Positions 24,979-32,310 of a stretch of DNA of 64,000 nt are shown here, piece after piece. The DNA comes from Aggregatilinea lenta. Its GTDB lineage: Bacteria > Chloroflexota > Anaerolineae > Aggregatilineales > Aggregatilineaceae. The stretch covers positions 2,294,001 through 2,358,000 of the forward strand of contig NZ_BFCB01000003.1 of assembly GCF_003569045.1 (NCBI RefSeq). The letters are read 5' to 3'. The position numbers and the translations under genes are program-made. Positions within the stretch are counted from its first letter, which is position 1; every line of letters starts with the position of its first letter. The notes below the pieces were generated by a model. It was given only the letters and a program-made list of their open reading frames with translations, searched no databases and was not told where the DNA came from.

Positions 24979-26231
24979 TCAAACTCCATGTCGCCGATGT
25001 GCACCGTGTCGCCGTTGTGAATGCCCGCGTTGCGCAGGGCCTTGGCGATGCCCATCGATTCGAGGATACGCTGGAAGCGCGCCACGGCCTGATCGTAATC
25101 CCAATAGGTCATGGCGACGGCACGCTCGATGCGCTTGCCCGTCACGCGGAACTCGCCGTTCCGGTCGCGCGCGACTTCGAACGCAAACGGATCTTCGCCG
25201 AGCTGGTAGACCGGCTTTTCGGTTTCTTCGTCGGACACTTCTTCCGGCAGTTCGTCCAGGATCTGCATGGCGCGCAGCAGCACAGTGCGTGTGTTGAGAT
25301 GTGTCGCGGCGGAGATGTCGATCACCTCGTAGTCGAGGGCTTCCAACGCGGCGCGGATTTCCAGCCAGCGGGTTTGCGCGTCGGGCAGATCCATCTTGTT
25401 GAACGCGACGATCTGCGGCTTTTCGCCCAGGCGCTCGTCGAACAGGGCCAGCTCGGTGTTGATCTGGTGGAAGTCGGCCAGCGGGTCCTCCGCGCTGCCG
25501 TCGAGCACGTGGATCAGCACGCGCGTGCGCTGGATGTGGCGCAGAAAGTCGTGGCCCAGCCCGACGCCCGCGTGCGCGCCTTCGATCAGTCCCGGAATAT
25601 CGGCCAGCACGATGTCACGGTGATCGACCATCGCCACGCCCAGATTCGGCTCCAGGGTGGTGAAGGGGTAATCGGCGATCTTCGGCTTGGCGTTGCTGAG
25701 GACGGACAGCAGGGTCGATTTGCCCGCGTTGGGCGCGCCGACCAGCCCGATATCGGCCAGCAGCTTGAGTTCAAGCTGCAAACGGCGCTCCTCGCCCGGC
25801 TCCCCTTTTTCGGCGTAACGCGGCGCCTGGTTGGTGCTGGTGGCGTAACGCGCGTTGCCGCGCCCGCCGCGCCCGCCCTTGGCGACCATCACCTGCTGGC
25901 CCGGCTCCACGAGGTCCGCGATCAGCGCTCCTGTTTCCGCATCGCGCACGATGGTGCCCGGCGGCACGTCGATCAGTAGATCGTCGCCGCCGTGCCCGGT
26001 ACGGTCACTCTGGCCGCCGTGCTCGCCGTGCTGGGCCTGAAACGAACGCTTCTGGTTGAAGACGACCAGCGTGTTGAGGGTCGGCTTGACGACAAGGTAC
26101 ACGTCGCCACCCTTGCCGCCGTCACCGCCGTTGGGACCGCCCCTGGGGATATACTTCTCGCGGCGGAACGCGATGATGCCGTTGCCGCCATTGCCGCTTT
26201 TTACGGTTATCGTTGCTTCATCATAGCTCAT
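24966..26231 (-). CDS. obg: Obg-family GTPase
   Basis: Obg (CgtA) is a ribosome-associated GTPase needed for late 50S assembly and stress control. The 421-residue protein has a glycine-rich Obg fold (residues 1-155; SGNGGNGIIAFRREKYIPRGGPNGGDGGKGGDVYL), a G domain with GAPNAGKST, DIPGLIEGA and NKMD, and a C-terminal OCT domain (about 345-421) found in Gram-positive and Chloroflexota types. There is no ribosome binding site before the ATG, but a -10 box lies only 8 nt away, so the mRNA is probably leaderless. It leads the obg-nadD-lipoprotein operon. Confidence 0.96.
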   Translation of the reverse strand: MSYDEATITVKSGNGGNGIIAFRREKYIPRGGPNGGDGGKGGDVYLVVKPTLNTLVVFNQKRSFQAQHGEHGGQSDRTGHGGDDLLIDVPPGTIVRDAETGALIADLVEPGQQVMVAKGGRGGRGNARYATSTNQAPRYAEKGEPGEERRLQLELKLLADIGLVGAPNAGKSTLLSVLSNAKPKIADYPFTTLEPNLGVAMVDHRDIVLADIPGLIEGAHAGVGLGHDFLRHIQRTRVLIHVLDGSAEDPLADFHQINTELALFDERLGEKPQIVAFNKMDLPDAQTRWLEIRAALEALDYEVIDISAATHLNTRTVLLRAMQILDELPEEVSDEETEKPVYQLGEDPFAFEVARDRNGEFRVTGKRIERAVAMTYWDYDQAVARFQRILESMGIAKALRNAGIHNGDTVHIGDMEFEWED

Positions 26232-26239
26232 GTTGGCGG

Positions 26240-26268
26240 AGTTTAGCGCGCGCCGTGAGGGGCGTCAA
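26240..26268 (-). promoter_or_regulatory. obg promoter, leaderless arrangement
   Basis: TTGACG (26263-26268), 17 nt, then TAAACT (26240-26245) on the minus strand, ending 8 nt before the obg ATG. Transcription should begin at or beside the start codon. The module is repeated in front of the DUF4926 gene. Confidence 0.65.
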
Positions 26269-26301
26269 ACCGGGGAGCGATCCCGGTTGGTGAGCGTAGG
26301 G

Positions 26302-26526
26302 CTAGGTGAGGGCGCGCGCGTGCAGGACTTCCGTGCTGCGCACCGGACGTGCCTGCGCCGCCTCGACCGTCACCACGTCGAGCGTCTGCCCGTCGAGCGT
26401 GAAGAATTCGACCTCGTAGGCTTCGCCCGTGCGGTAAATGTGGACGACCGTGCCTACGTCCCCCGCGCGAAGCTGGTAGTCGGGCAGGTCCACTGTCAGG
26501 ACGATCCGGTCGTGTTCTTTGATCAT
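26302..26526 (-). CDS. DUF4926-type small protein
   Basis: The 74-residue protein reads MIKEHDRIVLTVDLPDYQLRAGDVGTVVHIY, then YEVEFFTLDGQTLDVVTVEAAQARP, which matches the small DUF4926 family (an SH3-like barrel often found near toxin-antitoxin or mobile genes). It lies between obg and a low-GC propeller gene on the same strand. No ribosome binding site precedes the ATG; a promoter nearly identical to that of obg ends 8 nt upstream, so it too is probably leaderless. No toxin partner is adjacent. Confidence 0.75.
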   Translation of the reverse strand: MIKEHDRIVLTVDLPDYQLRAGDVGTVVHIYRTGEAYEVEFFTLDGQTLDVVTVEAAQARPVRSTEVLHARALT

Positions 26527-26534
26527 GGCGCGGG

Positions 26535-26563
26535 AGTTCAGCGCGCCGCGTGAGGGGCGTCAG
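26535..26563 (-). promoter_or_regulatory. DUF4926 gene promoter, leaderless arrangement
   Basis: CTGACG (26558-26563), 17 nt, TGAACT (26535-26540), then 8 nt to the ATG. The geometry equals that of the obg promoter. It overlaps the 3' end of the propeller gene. Confidence 0.55.
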
Positions 26564-27647
26564 CCCGGGAGAAGCACTCGATGAGGTAAACAGACATCAA
26601 ATCGATATCAGCGAAATAAACGATAATGAAGCCATTATCCGAAATCAACTGACTGGCCCCTATTGAATCATCGCTTTCGGTCGTATCGTAGTTGGAAGGT
26701 TCAGGCGGCGAAAAACGCCGAGAGCCTATTTGCTGACCCGTATTGATATCTAGTGCCTGCAATTCCGCGTTGATAGTGAGCGAGTAAACGGCATTGCCCA
26801 CAACGGTTGGACCAGCGATGGAGCTTCCAGAATAGCGCCACAGGTCTCCGCCTGATCGCTGGTCTAGGGCAAAAATATCAGTTCCCACCCCAACTATTAT
26901 TTTCCCTTGTGCAACAGCTATACCTTGCAAACAGCAGGGATTTAACTTGTTTTTTGAGGATTCCCACGTAACTTCGTTATCAACCGTTATTGCCTGCAGA
27001 TACCCGCCATGTATCTGCCAGAAGTGATCGTAAACAAAGTAATCACTGCTAAACGAGTCACGAGGCGCGACTATAATGGGGGTGCCCTTTTTGCCTGTAT
27101 CCGGGTCTAGTGGCGAGATTTGCACTCCTTGTTTTTCTGCGGTGACAGCAAAAAGCCGCCCATCGGTGAGCATCAAGACTTGTAGTTCTCCTCTGTAACC
27201 GATGCTTACAGGGGTGTTGCTCCATAGTTTTTCGCCTGATGTTGCATCCAACGCAACGATACTCCTGCCTTTTATTGGAGAGTAATAGACATAGATACGA
27301 TTTCGATCTCTGTCCAGGAAAAGTTTGCCAGGACTAGCAACACGAGATTCCCACTTAACTTGACCAGTTCTTGCCTCCAACGCGAAAACCCGATCACACT
27401 GGCTTTCAGATATAAACACCGTATCGTTCATAGCCCTGACGGTGATATTTTGAGCGTCAATGAAGTTCCAGAGGTTATCCAAATTCAGCGAGGCGCTCGT
27501 AACCGTTCTTTCGTGCGATTGCCCTATACGGCTGTCAACTGGATCGCAATCATTGAACAATGCGGGGTGGGTCCAAGATAGCCATATAAACACGCCGCTA
27601 AATAGCCACACAAAGAGTGCAAAGCCTATCTTAAAGTTCCGATTCAT
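26538..27647 (-). CDS. PQQ-like beta-propeller repeat protein, membrane-anchored, low GC
   Basis: The protein of about 369 residues begins MNRNFKIGFALFVWLFSGVFIWLSW, an uncleaved anchor or signal. Blade repeats of PQQ-like type follow: FALEARTGQVKWES, VALDATSGEKLWSN, FALDQRSGGDLWRY and QALDINTGQQIG. Such propellers usually act as extracellular scaffolds (BamB-like) or dehydrogenases; no PQQ ligand set is visible. Base composition is clearly AT-richer than its neighbours, which suggests transfer. The last residues (SRADAPHAAR) are read through the promoter repeat of the DUF4926 gene. The start is uncertain: two upstream ATGs exist (27653, 27689) and none has a strong ribosome site. Confidence 0.75.
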   Translation of the reverse strand: MNRNFKIGFALFVWLFSGVFIWLSWTHPALFNDCDPVDSRIGQSHERTVTSASLNLDNLWNFIDAQNITVRAMNDTVFISESQCDRVFALEARTGQVKWESRVASPGKLFLDRDRNRIYVYYSPIKGRSIVALDATSGEKLWSNTPVSIGYRGELQVLMLTDGRLFAVTAEKQGVQISPLDPDTGKKGTPIIVAPRDSFSSDYFVYDHFWQIHGGYLQAITVDNEVTWESSKNKLNPCCLQGIAVAQGKIIVGVGTDIFALDQRSGGDLWRYSGSSIAGPTVVGNAVYSLTINAELQALDINTGQQIGSRRFSPPEPSNYDTTESDDSIGASQLISDNGFIIVYFADIDLMSVYLIECFSRADAPHAAR

Positions 27648-27771
27648 TGTCATTATTCTTTTAAGATAAAGTGAGCAACGAAGGCCCAACGCTGTTTTAC
27701 AGAGGCGTTGAGCATGACCAGTCTACTTTAAAAGCGCACTATTGGATACTGTCGGGGCTTTTGATGTGTTG

Positions 27772-28257
27772 TTAAGCTCTGGGAAGATTAGGCATCTGTG
27801 ACCGCAGCTGCGCGGCAAGCTCCGCGCGCTGCTCGGTGGGCATGAGGAAACGCCGCTGGAGGTAGGTGGCGTAGAAGTCGTCGCCGGAGTAGCGCGGCGT
27901 GACGTGCAGGTGATAGTGCCACACATCCTGGTTTCCGGCGGGCTCGTTGTGCTGGCGCGTCGAGACGCCGTCGCAGGACCACGCGGCCTTCATCGCCAGC
28001 GCGACCGCCTGCGCCACGAGGTGAATCCGCGTGCCGACGTCGGCGGGAAGCACGTACAGGTTCTCGTAGTGGGTGGTGGGGATGACCAGCGTGTTTCCGG
28101 CGTTGACCGGCGACTGGTGCGAGGCGATCATGGCATAGACGAGGTCGTCGCGGTAAACGACGTGGTCGGGGGTGCTCCAGCCCTTGTCGTCGGCCAGCCC
28201 CTGCGCCAGCAGGCAGAACGGGCAGCGGTAGCCGTCGGGGGCGTGGTGGAAATCCAT
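27772..28257 (-). CDS. HIT-family nucleotide hydrolase/transferase
   Basis: The protein has 161 residues with the histidine triad H114-Y-H116-L-H118 in DVWHYHLHV and an N-terminal zinc-type CPFC (residues 12-15). HIT proteins split nucleotide phosphoramidates or dinucleoside polyphosphates; the exact substrate is unknown. ATG 28257 is chosen because the polyprenyl synthase stop lies 4 nt before it and family members begin at this point; translation is probably coupled. It is the second gene of the polyprenyl synthase operon. Confidence 0.88.
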   Translation of the reverse strand: MDFHHAPDGYRCPFCLLAQGLADDKGWSTPDHVVYRDDLVYAMIASHQSPVNAGNTLVIPTTHYENLYVLPADVGTRIHLVAQAVALAMKAAWSCDGVSTRQHNEPAGNQDVWHYHLHVTPRYSGDDFYATYLQRRFLMPTEQRAELAAQLRSQMPNLPRA

Positions 28258-28261
28258 CGGG

Positions 28262-29194
28262 CTAATGGTCGCGGTTGGCGGCCTGATACGCCAGATCGCG
28301 CAGTTCGTCGCGGGCAGGAGAGGCGGGCAGCACGTCGAGGCTCTGTACGGCAAGGTCGGCATACTCGCGCGCCTTCGCGCGGCCCTTGGTCACGGCCTCT
28401 TGCAGCGAATCGCCGAAGCCCTCGGCCAGGGCGGAGAAATCGTCGTTGGCCAGCTCGACCGCGATGCCGTTGCCGGGTGTGTGGCCGCCCTGCATGGCGA
28501 CCGCGAGGCCGCGTCCCTGCGCCACGTCGATGCCCGCATTCTTGCCAAGCGTTGTCGTATCCCCGATCAGGTCGAGGATGTCGTCCGCGATTTGGAACGC
28601 CAGCCCCAGGTTGAACGCGTACGCCTTGAGCGCGGCGGTCCACTCGGCGGGCGCGTGCGCGATGGTCGCGCCCAGTTCCACCGCCGCGACGAACAGCGCC
28701 GCCGTCTTCTTGGCGATGATTTCCATGTAGGTTTCACGGTCGAGCGCGCCCTGCTTGGCGGCCAGGATTTGCAGCGTCTCGCCTTCGACGAGCGTCGCGG
28801 TCGCTTCGGCCAGGATCGCGTTGATTTCGCGCGGATAGGTCGCCATCATCTGGTAGACCTTGGTGAACATGAAGTCCCCGGTCAGCAGGGCGACCGTGCC
28901 GCCCCAGCGTGCGTTGACCGTTTCGCGTCCGCGTCGCATCGTGCCGTGATCGTTGATGTCGTCGTGGACGAGCGTCGCCGTATGGATCAGTTCCACGCCG
29001 ACCGCCAGCGGGATCGCATCGTCAGGTGTCTGCCCGTTGACGGCGGCATGCGCCAGCAGCACGAGGCGCGGGCGGAGTCGTTTGCCGCCTGCCGCGAGGA
29101 GGTGGTTGCTGGCGTCTTGGAGAACCGGGACGGCGCTTTGCGTAACCGAGAGCAGTCGCTCATCTACCGCCTTGAGAAGATCGTCGAGTGCCAT
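28262..29194 (-). CDS. Trans-polyprenyl diphosphate synthase
   Basis: This enzyme builds isoprenoid chains by adding IPP to an allylic diphosphate. The 310-residue protein has GGKRLRPRLVLLAHAA, the first aspartate-rich motif D78-D79-I-N-D82 with the following MRRGR, KKTAALF, and the second motif D203-D204-I-L-D207 in FQIADDILDL. The residues before the first motif are small (HTATLVHDD), which fits a medium to long chain product such as quinone side chains. GGGAG precedes the ATG. The promoter carries a perfect palindrome next to the -10, and a GbsR-type regulator gene lies upstream. Confidence 0.92.
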   Translation of the reverse strand: MALDDLLKAVDERLLSVTQSAVPVLQDASNHLLAAGGKRLRPRLVLLAHAAVNGQTPDDAIPLAVGVELIHTATLVHDDINDHGTMRRGRETVNARWGGTVALLTGDFMFTKVYQMMATYPREINAILAEATATLVEGETLQILAAKQGALDRETYMEIIAKKTAALFVAAVELGATIAHAPAEWTAALKAYAFNLGLAFQIADDILDLIGDTTTLGKNAGIDVAQGRGLAVAMQGGHTPGNGIAVELANDDFSALAEGFGDSLQEAVTKGRAKAREYADLAVQSLDVLPASPARDELRDLAYQAANRDH

Positions 29195-29261
29195 GCAGTC
29201 TCCCGTTTGTTACTTGTACGCCGCTCGCAGCCTGGGAGGTTATGGAGCGGATTGTTTGTTC

Positions 29262-29281
29262 CTTTTAGAACTTTCTAAAAG
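29262..29281. promoter_or_regulatory. Perfect 20-bp palindromic operator
   Basis: CTTTTAGAA-CT-TTCTAAAAG has two perfect 9-bp arms. It begins one base downstream of the polyprenyl synthase -10 box, covering the expected transcription start, as a repressor operator would. Confidence 0.7.
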
Positions 29282-29282
29282 A

Positions 29283-29311
29283 ATTATACGAAGATTGAGC
29301 GCAGCCGTCAA
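29283..29311 (-). promoter_or_regulatory. Polyprenyl synthase promoter
   Basis: On the minus strand, TTGACG (29306-29311), 17 nt, TATAAT (29283-29288): a near-consensus sigma-70-type promoter about 90 nt before the start codon. Confidence 0.8.
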
Positions 29312-29359
29312 TTTGAAATATGTATTAATTCCAATCTCACGGGGTGGGCGAGCGGTATC

Positions 29360-29929
29360 CTACTCAAAGTCCAGGCGTTTGAACTCGTTGATGTCCGGCT
29401 GGTTCTGCGCCTGCTCGATGATCGAGGTCAGCACGAGCTTGGCCAGCCCGAAAAAGTCCTGAAGCTGATCCAGGCGGTTGATGTAAAAATCGGCCATTTC
29501 CCGGTCCTGCTCGTTCATCTTGGGCATGGCGTCCTGGACGGCTTCCGCGTTGTCGTGCAGGACGCGCAGCGCCTGGTTGACGTCGCGCAGCTCGCGGCTG
29601 CTGAGCACGTTGGTCATGATGCGCCAGAAGTCGCTCTCGGGCCGGTAGTACTTGCGCCGGTCGTCCTTGATCCAGACTTCATGCACGATGCCCATATGCT
29701 CCAGCGAGCGCAGATTCATGCTGACGCTGGCCTTCGAGATCCCCAGCTCTTCCATCATTTCGTCCAGGTTGAGCGGGCGCGGACTGAGCAGCAGCGCCCC
29801 AAACAACTGGCCGACGACTTTGCTAAAGCCGAAGTAACTCGCGAGTAAACCCAGTCCTTCGAGCACGCTGGTATTGGCGGCCTGTAGGCTGGGGTCCTGA
29901 AACCCGTGTGGGGTGGTTGTATCGGTCAT
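29360..29929 (-). CDS. GbsR/MarR-type transcriptional regulator
   Basis: The 189-residue protein belongs to the GbsR-like group. The winged helix (about residues 20-100) reads YFGFSKVVGQLFGALLLSPRPLNLDEMMEELGISKASVSMNLRSLEHMGIVHEVWIKDDRRKYY. A helical C-terminal half (about 105-189) resembles the dimerisation part of that family. Known members repress membrane-stress or osmolyte genes. It lies immediately upstream of the polyprenyl synthase gene on the same strand, with a perfect palindrome in the promoter between them, so it likely controls that operon. The ATG lacks a clear ribosome site. Confidence 0.88.
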   Translation of the reverse strand: MTDTTTPHGFQDPSLQAANTSVLEGLGLLASYFGFSKVVGQLFGALLLSPRPLNLDEMMEELGISKASVSMNLRSLEHMGIVHEVWIKDDRRKYYRPESDFWRIMTNVLSSRELRDVNQALRVLHDNAEAVQDAMPKMNEQDREMADFYINRLDQLQDFFGLAKLVLTSIIEQAQNQPDINEFKRLDFE

Positions 29930-30103
29930 GCAGGTCTGCCGTATTCAGTACTCAGGCGCACGCTGGAAGGTGACCAGCATGCCGCACGCCGCTCCACGCG
30001 CTCGCGATGTAGTCCAGCAAGCGCAGCATGATGGTAACAGCCCAACCACCACCATGCAAGTGCGATCCTGACGCAATGCCGGTGACAGGCGGCACCCGTG
30101 CGA

Positions 30104-30868
30104 TCACGTCTCCGGCTCTACGTAACCGCCGGTGCCCAGTTCGAGCCCGGCGGACTGCGCCAGCGCCTCAAGGTAATAGCTCAGGTTGCGGCCCGGACAA
30201 TCGGTGAAGTCGTTGAAATCCATGTGTCCGGCCAGGTGGGTCAGCTCCAGGCGCAGGGCCAGCCAGTTGATCAGGTCTTCCCCCGCGCCGAGCTGTTCGG
30301 CGGTGGGCACCGTTTCCTCGAAGTTGCCGAAGAACACCACGCCGACACTGCCGGTGTTGGCCCCTTCGACGTGCGTGCCGCGCACGTCCAGCGCGCGCCC
30401 CTCGAACACGGCCCCGGTCGTGCCGACGCCGAAATGGTACGCGATGTCGGCCCAGCCGCGGTCGTCCATGTGCAGATCCTGGATCTCGCGCATCGTGGCG
30501 TCGTCGGCGGTTTCCAGGATTACCGAGTGGTGCACGACGACGGTCGTGTACGTGGCGCGCAGATCGCCCTCGTATTCGCGCCAGCCCTCTTCGTTGAGCA
30601 GACTGTAGAAGCCGGACTCGTTGCGCGCTTCGTGATTCGGCTCGCGTGCGCCCCAGTCGGTACGAGAGGTGATCACCGGGCGCTCAATCTGCTTGAGGGA
30701 CAGGGGGCGCGGGGTAGGGGACGGATCGGCGGCCCCATGGCTGCGGCGCACCGCGCTGAGCAGGAAGTAACCTGCTGCGCCGGTTGCGCAGGTCAGCCCG
30801 GCGGCCAGCGACGTGATCCCGGCCAGGCCCAGGAAGCGGCGGCGGGTCAGATCAGCGTCGCGGGACAT
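30104..30868 (-). CDS. N-acetylmuramoyl-L-alanine amidase / PGRP domain, Tat-exported
   Basis: The protein has 254 residues and a twin-arginine signal (TRRRFLGLAGITSLAAGLTCATGAAGYFLL). The amidase_2/PGRP domain spans about residues 90-240: first zinc histidine in VVVHHSV, then WADIAYHFGVGTTGAVFEGR, HVEGANTGSVGVVFFGNF, and the last zinc pair in GHMDFNDFTDCPGRNL (His and Cys). It would cut the amide between MurNAc and the stem peptide outside the membrane. A variable insert (NHEARNESGFYSLLNEEGWREYEGD) precedes the first histidine. It stands alone, divergent from rex. Confidence 0.9.
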   Translation of the reverse strand: MSRDADLTRRRFLGLAGITSLAAGLTCATGAAGYFLLSAVRRSHGAADPSPTPRPLSLKQIERPVITSRTDWGAREPNHEARNESGFYSLLNEEGWREYEGDLRATYTTVVVHHSVILETADDATMREIQDLHMDDRGWADIAYHFGVGTTGAVFEGRALDVRGTHVEGANTGSVGVVFFGNFEETVPTAEQLGAGEDLINWLALRLELTHLAGHMDFNDFTDCPGRNLSYYLEALAQSAGLELGTGGYVEPET

Positions 30869-31113
30869 GGGAGGTGCGGTCCGAGAATACAGGGGAGAAT
30901 TTCATTTGTGGTTTTGGTTTCTACCTGCTACGTTTGTGCCTATCATTTTAGACATAGACCGCTCGCTTGTGCGAATTGTCTTGCTGCTACATCTGTGCTA
31001 GGATTGCTCTAGTATTCACACTTAGACGAGTATTGTTGGCGGGCGCTGCACGTGCGAAAGGAGGAAACGGGCCCCTCGCGTCATTCGACCGGGCAACCCG
31101 TTGGCTGTTCCTA

Positions 31114-31737
31114 ATGGCGAATACCCCCACCATTCCAGACATTGTCATTGGACGCTTGCCGATCTATCTGCGAGCGCTGAACCATATGATCCAGGAAGAA
31201 AAGGATTATACGTCGTCGCACGAGCTTGGCGAGCGCCTGGGCATCAGTTCCGCACAGATCCGGAAGGACCTGTCGCACTTCGGTGAGTTTGGCAAGCAGG
31301 GAACCGGCTATAACGTCCGGTTCCTTTACGATCAGATCCGCCAGATCCTTCAGGTAGACCGGCAGTGGCCGATGGCCGTCGTCGGCATCGGCGACCTGGG
31401 GCGCGCGGTCGCCAATTATCGCGGCTTTGAGCCGCGCGGCTTCCAGGTTGCGTGCCTGTTCGACAACGACGCCGACAAGATCCGGGAAAAGATCAACGAC
31501 CTCGAAGTGCTGCCGATGGAGCGCCTGAGCGACGAAATTGAGAAGCGCGGCATCCAGGTGGCGATGATCGCGGTGCCCGCCGAAGCGGCGCAGGCGGTCG
31601 CGGACCAGCTCGTCGAGGCCGGGGTCCGCGCGATTCTGAACTACGCGCCGATCTCGCTCGTCGTGCCGCCGAATGTTCGTGTCCAGCACATCGACCCGGC
31701 GGTGCACCTGCAGCACATGGCCTATTACCTGCGCTGA
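31114..31737 (+). CDS. rex: Redox-sensing transcriptional repressor Rex
   Basis: Rex senses the NADH/NAD+ ratio and represses fermentative and respiratory genes. The 207-residue protein has an N-terminal winged helix (IPDIVIGRLPIYLRALNHM to LGISSAQIRKDLSHFGEFGKQGTGY) and a Rossmann domain with VVGIGDLGRAVANY, ending in HLQHMAYYLR. ATG 31114 fits the family start exactly but lacks a nearby ribosome site; a strong AAAGGAGG lies 50 nt further up without a start codon in reach. Targets could include cydAB at 6.5 kb, but I found no clear Rex site there. Its end overlaps the convergent vanZ gene by 13 nt. Confidence 0.95.
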   Translation: MANTPTIPDIVIGRLPIYLRALNHMIQEEKDYTSSHELGERLGISSAQIRKDLSHFGEFGKQGTGYNVRFLYDQIRQILQVDRQWPMAVVGIGDLGRAVANYRGFEPRGFQVACLFDNDADKIREKINDLEVLPMERLSDEIEKRGIQVAMIAVPAEAAQAVADQLVEAGVRAILNYAPISLVVPPNVRVQHIDPAVHLQHMAYYLR

Positions 31738-32180
31738 CCGGCTGGCTGCGGCGCGCGCCAGCGCATGACGATCCACACGAGCAGAATCGCCAGCGCTGCG
31801 CCGACGAAGTCGAAGCCCAGATCGGTCGCGGAGGCATGACGCCCGCGTACGAGAGTCTGGTGCAGTTCATCGCTCACTGCATAGAGCATCGTCCCCGCCA
31901 GCGCGCCGAGACCGGCGCTGCGTCCGGCACCGGGACGCCATAACGCACGACACAGCAGAGCGGCCAACAGCCCGTACGCGAGCATGTGGCCGCTCTTTTT
32001 GACGATGAAATCCCACCCGCCGGGGAAGATCGGCATCGCGCCGGAGAAGTAGACCGTTTCCGCACCGGGCTGCTCGATCTTTGGCTGCGAGGAACTGACG
32101 AACAACAGCGCCATGATCGCCAGCGCGGGACCCCAGCGGCGCAACCAGCCCGGGATTGTAATTCTCTCGTGGTGTGTCAT
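31725..32180 (-). CDS. VanZ-like membrane protein
   Basis: The protein has 151 residues and about four hydrophobic segments, with the VanZ-family landmarks VKKSGHMLAYGLLAALLCRALW and YAVSDELHQTLVRGRHASATDLGFDFVGA. VanZ-like proteins are integral membrane proteins of uncertain function; one member gives low-level teicoplanin resistance, but no glycopeptide-resistance genes are near. ATG 32180 follows GGGAG by 6 nt; the longer frame is less likely. It is convergent with rex and divergent from proC. Confidence 0.85.
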   Translation of the reverse strand: MTHHERITIPGWLRRWGPALAIMALLFVSSSQPKIEQPGAETVYFSGAMPIFPGGWDFIVKKSGHMLAYGLLAALLCRALWRPGAGRSAGLGALAGTMLYAVSDELHQTLVRGRHASATDLGFDFVGAALAILLVWIVMRWRAPQPAGQRR

Positions 32181-32310
32181 ACTATCTCCCTGTCGCACAC
32201 CCCATTCTTAACGCGTGCCTGCGGGCTGCGCAATCAGCGGTTGGTTGGCGCTATCCTGATGCAGCATTCTGTCGGACCATCCAGGCACTCCAGCGCACAA
32301 GGAGCTTCGC

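Larger units (their letters stand above)
26235..26572 (-). repeat. Pair of about 44-bp direct repeats flanking the DUF4926 gene
   Basis: Copy A (26235-26278) and copy B (26527-26572) share about 85 % of positions, with an identical core GTGAGGGGCGTCA. Each copy contains the -35/-10 pair of the gene that follows it on the minus strand. Copy B also encodes the last residues of the propeller protein. Confidence 0.65.
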
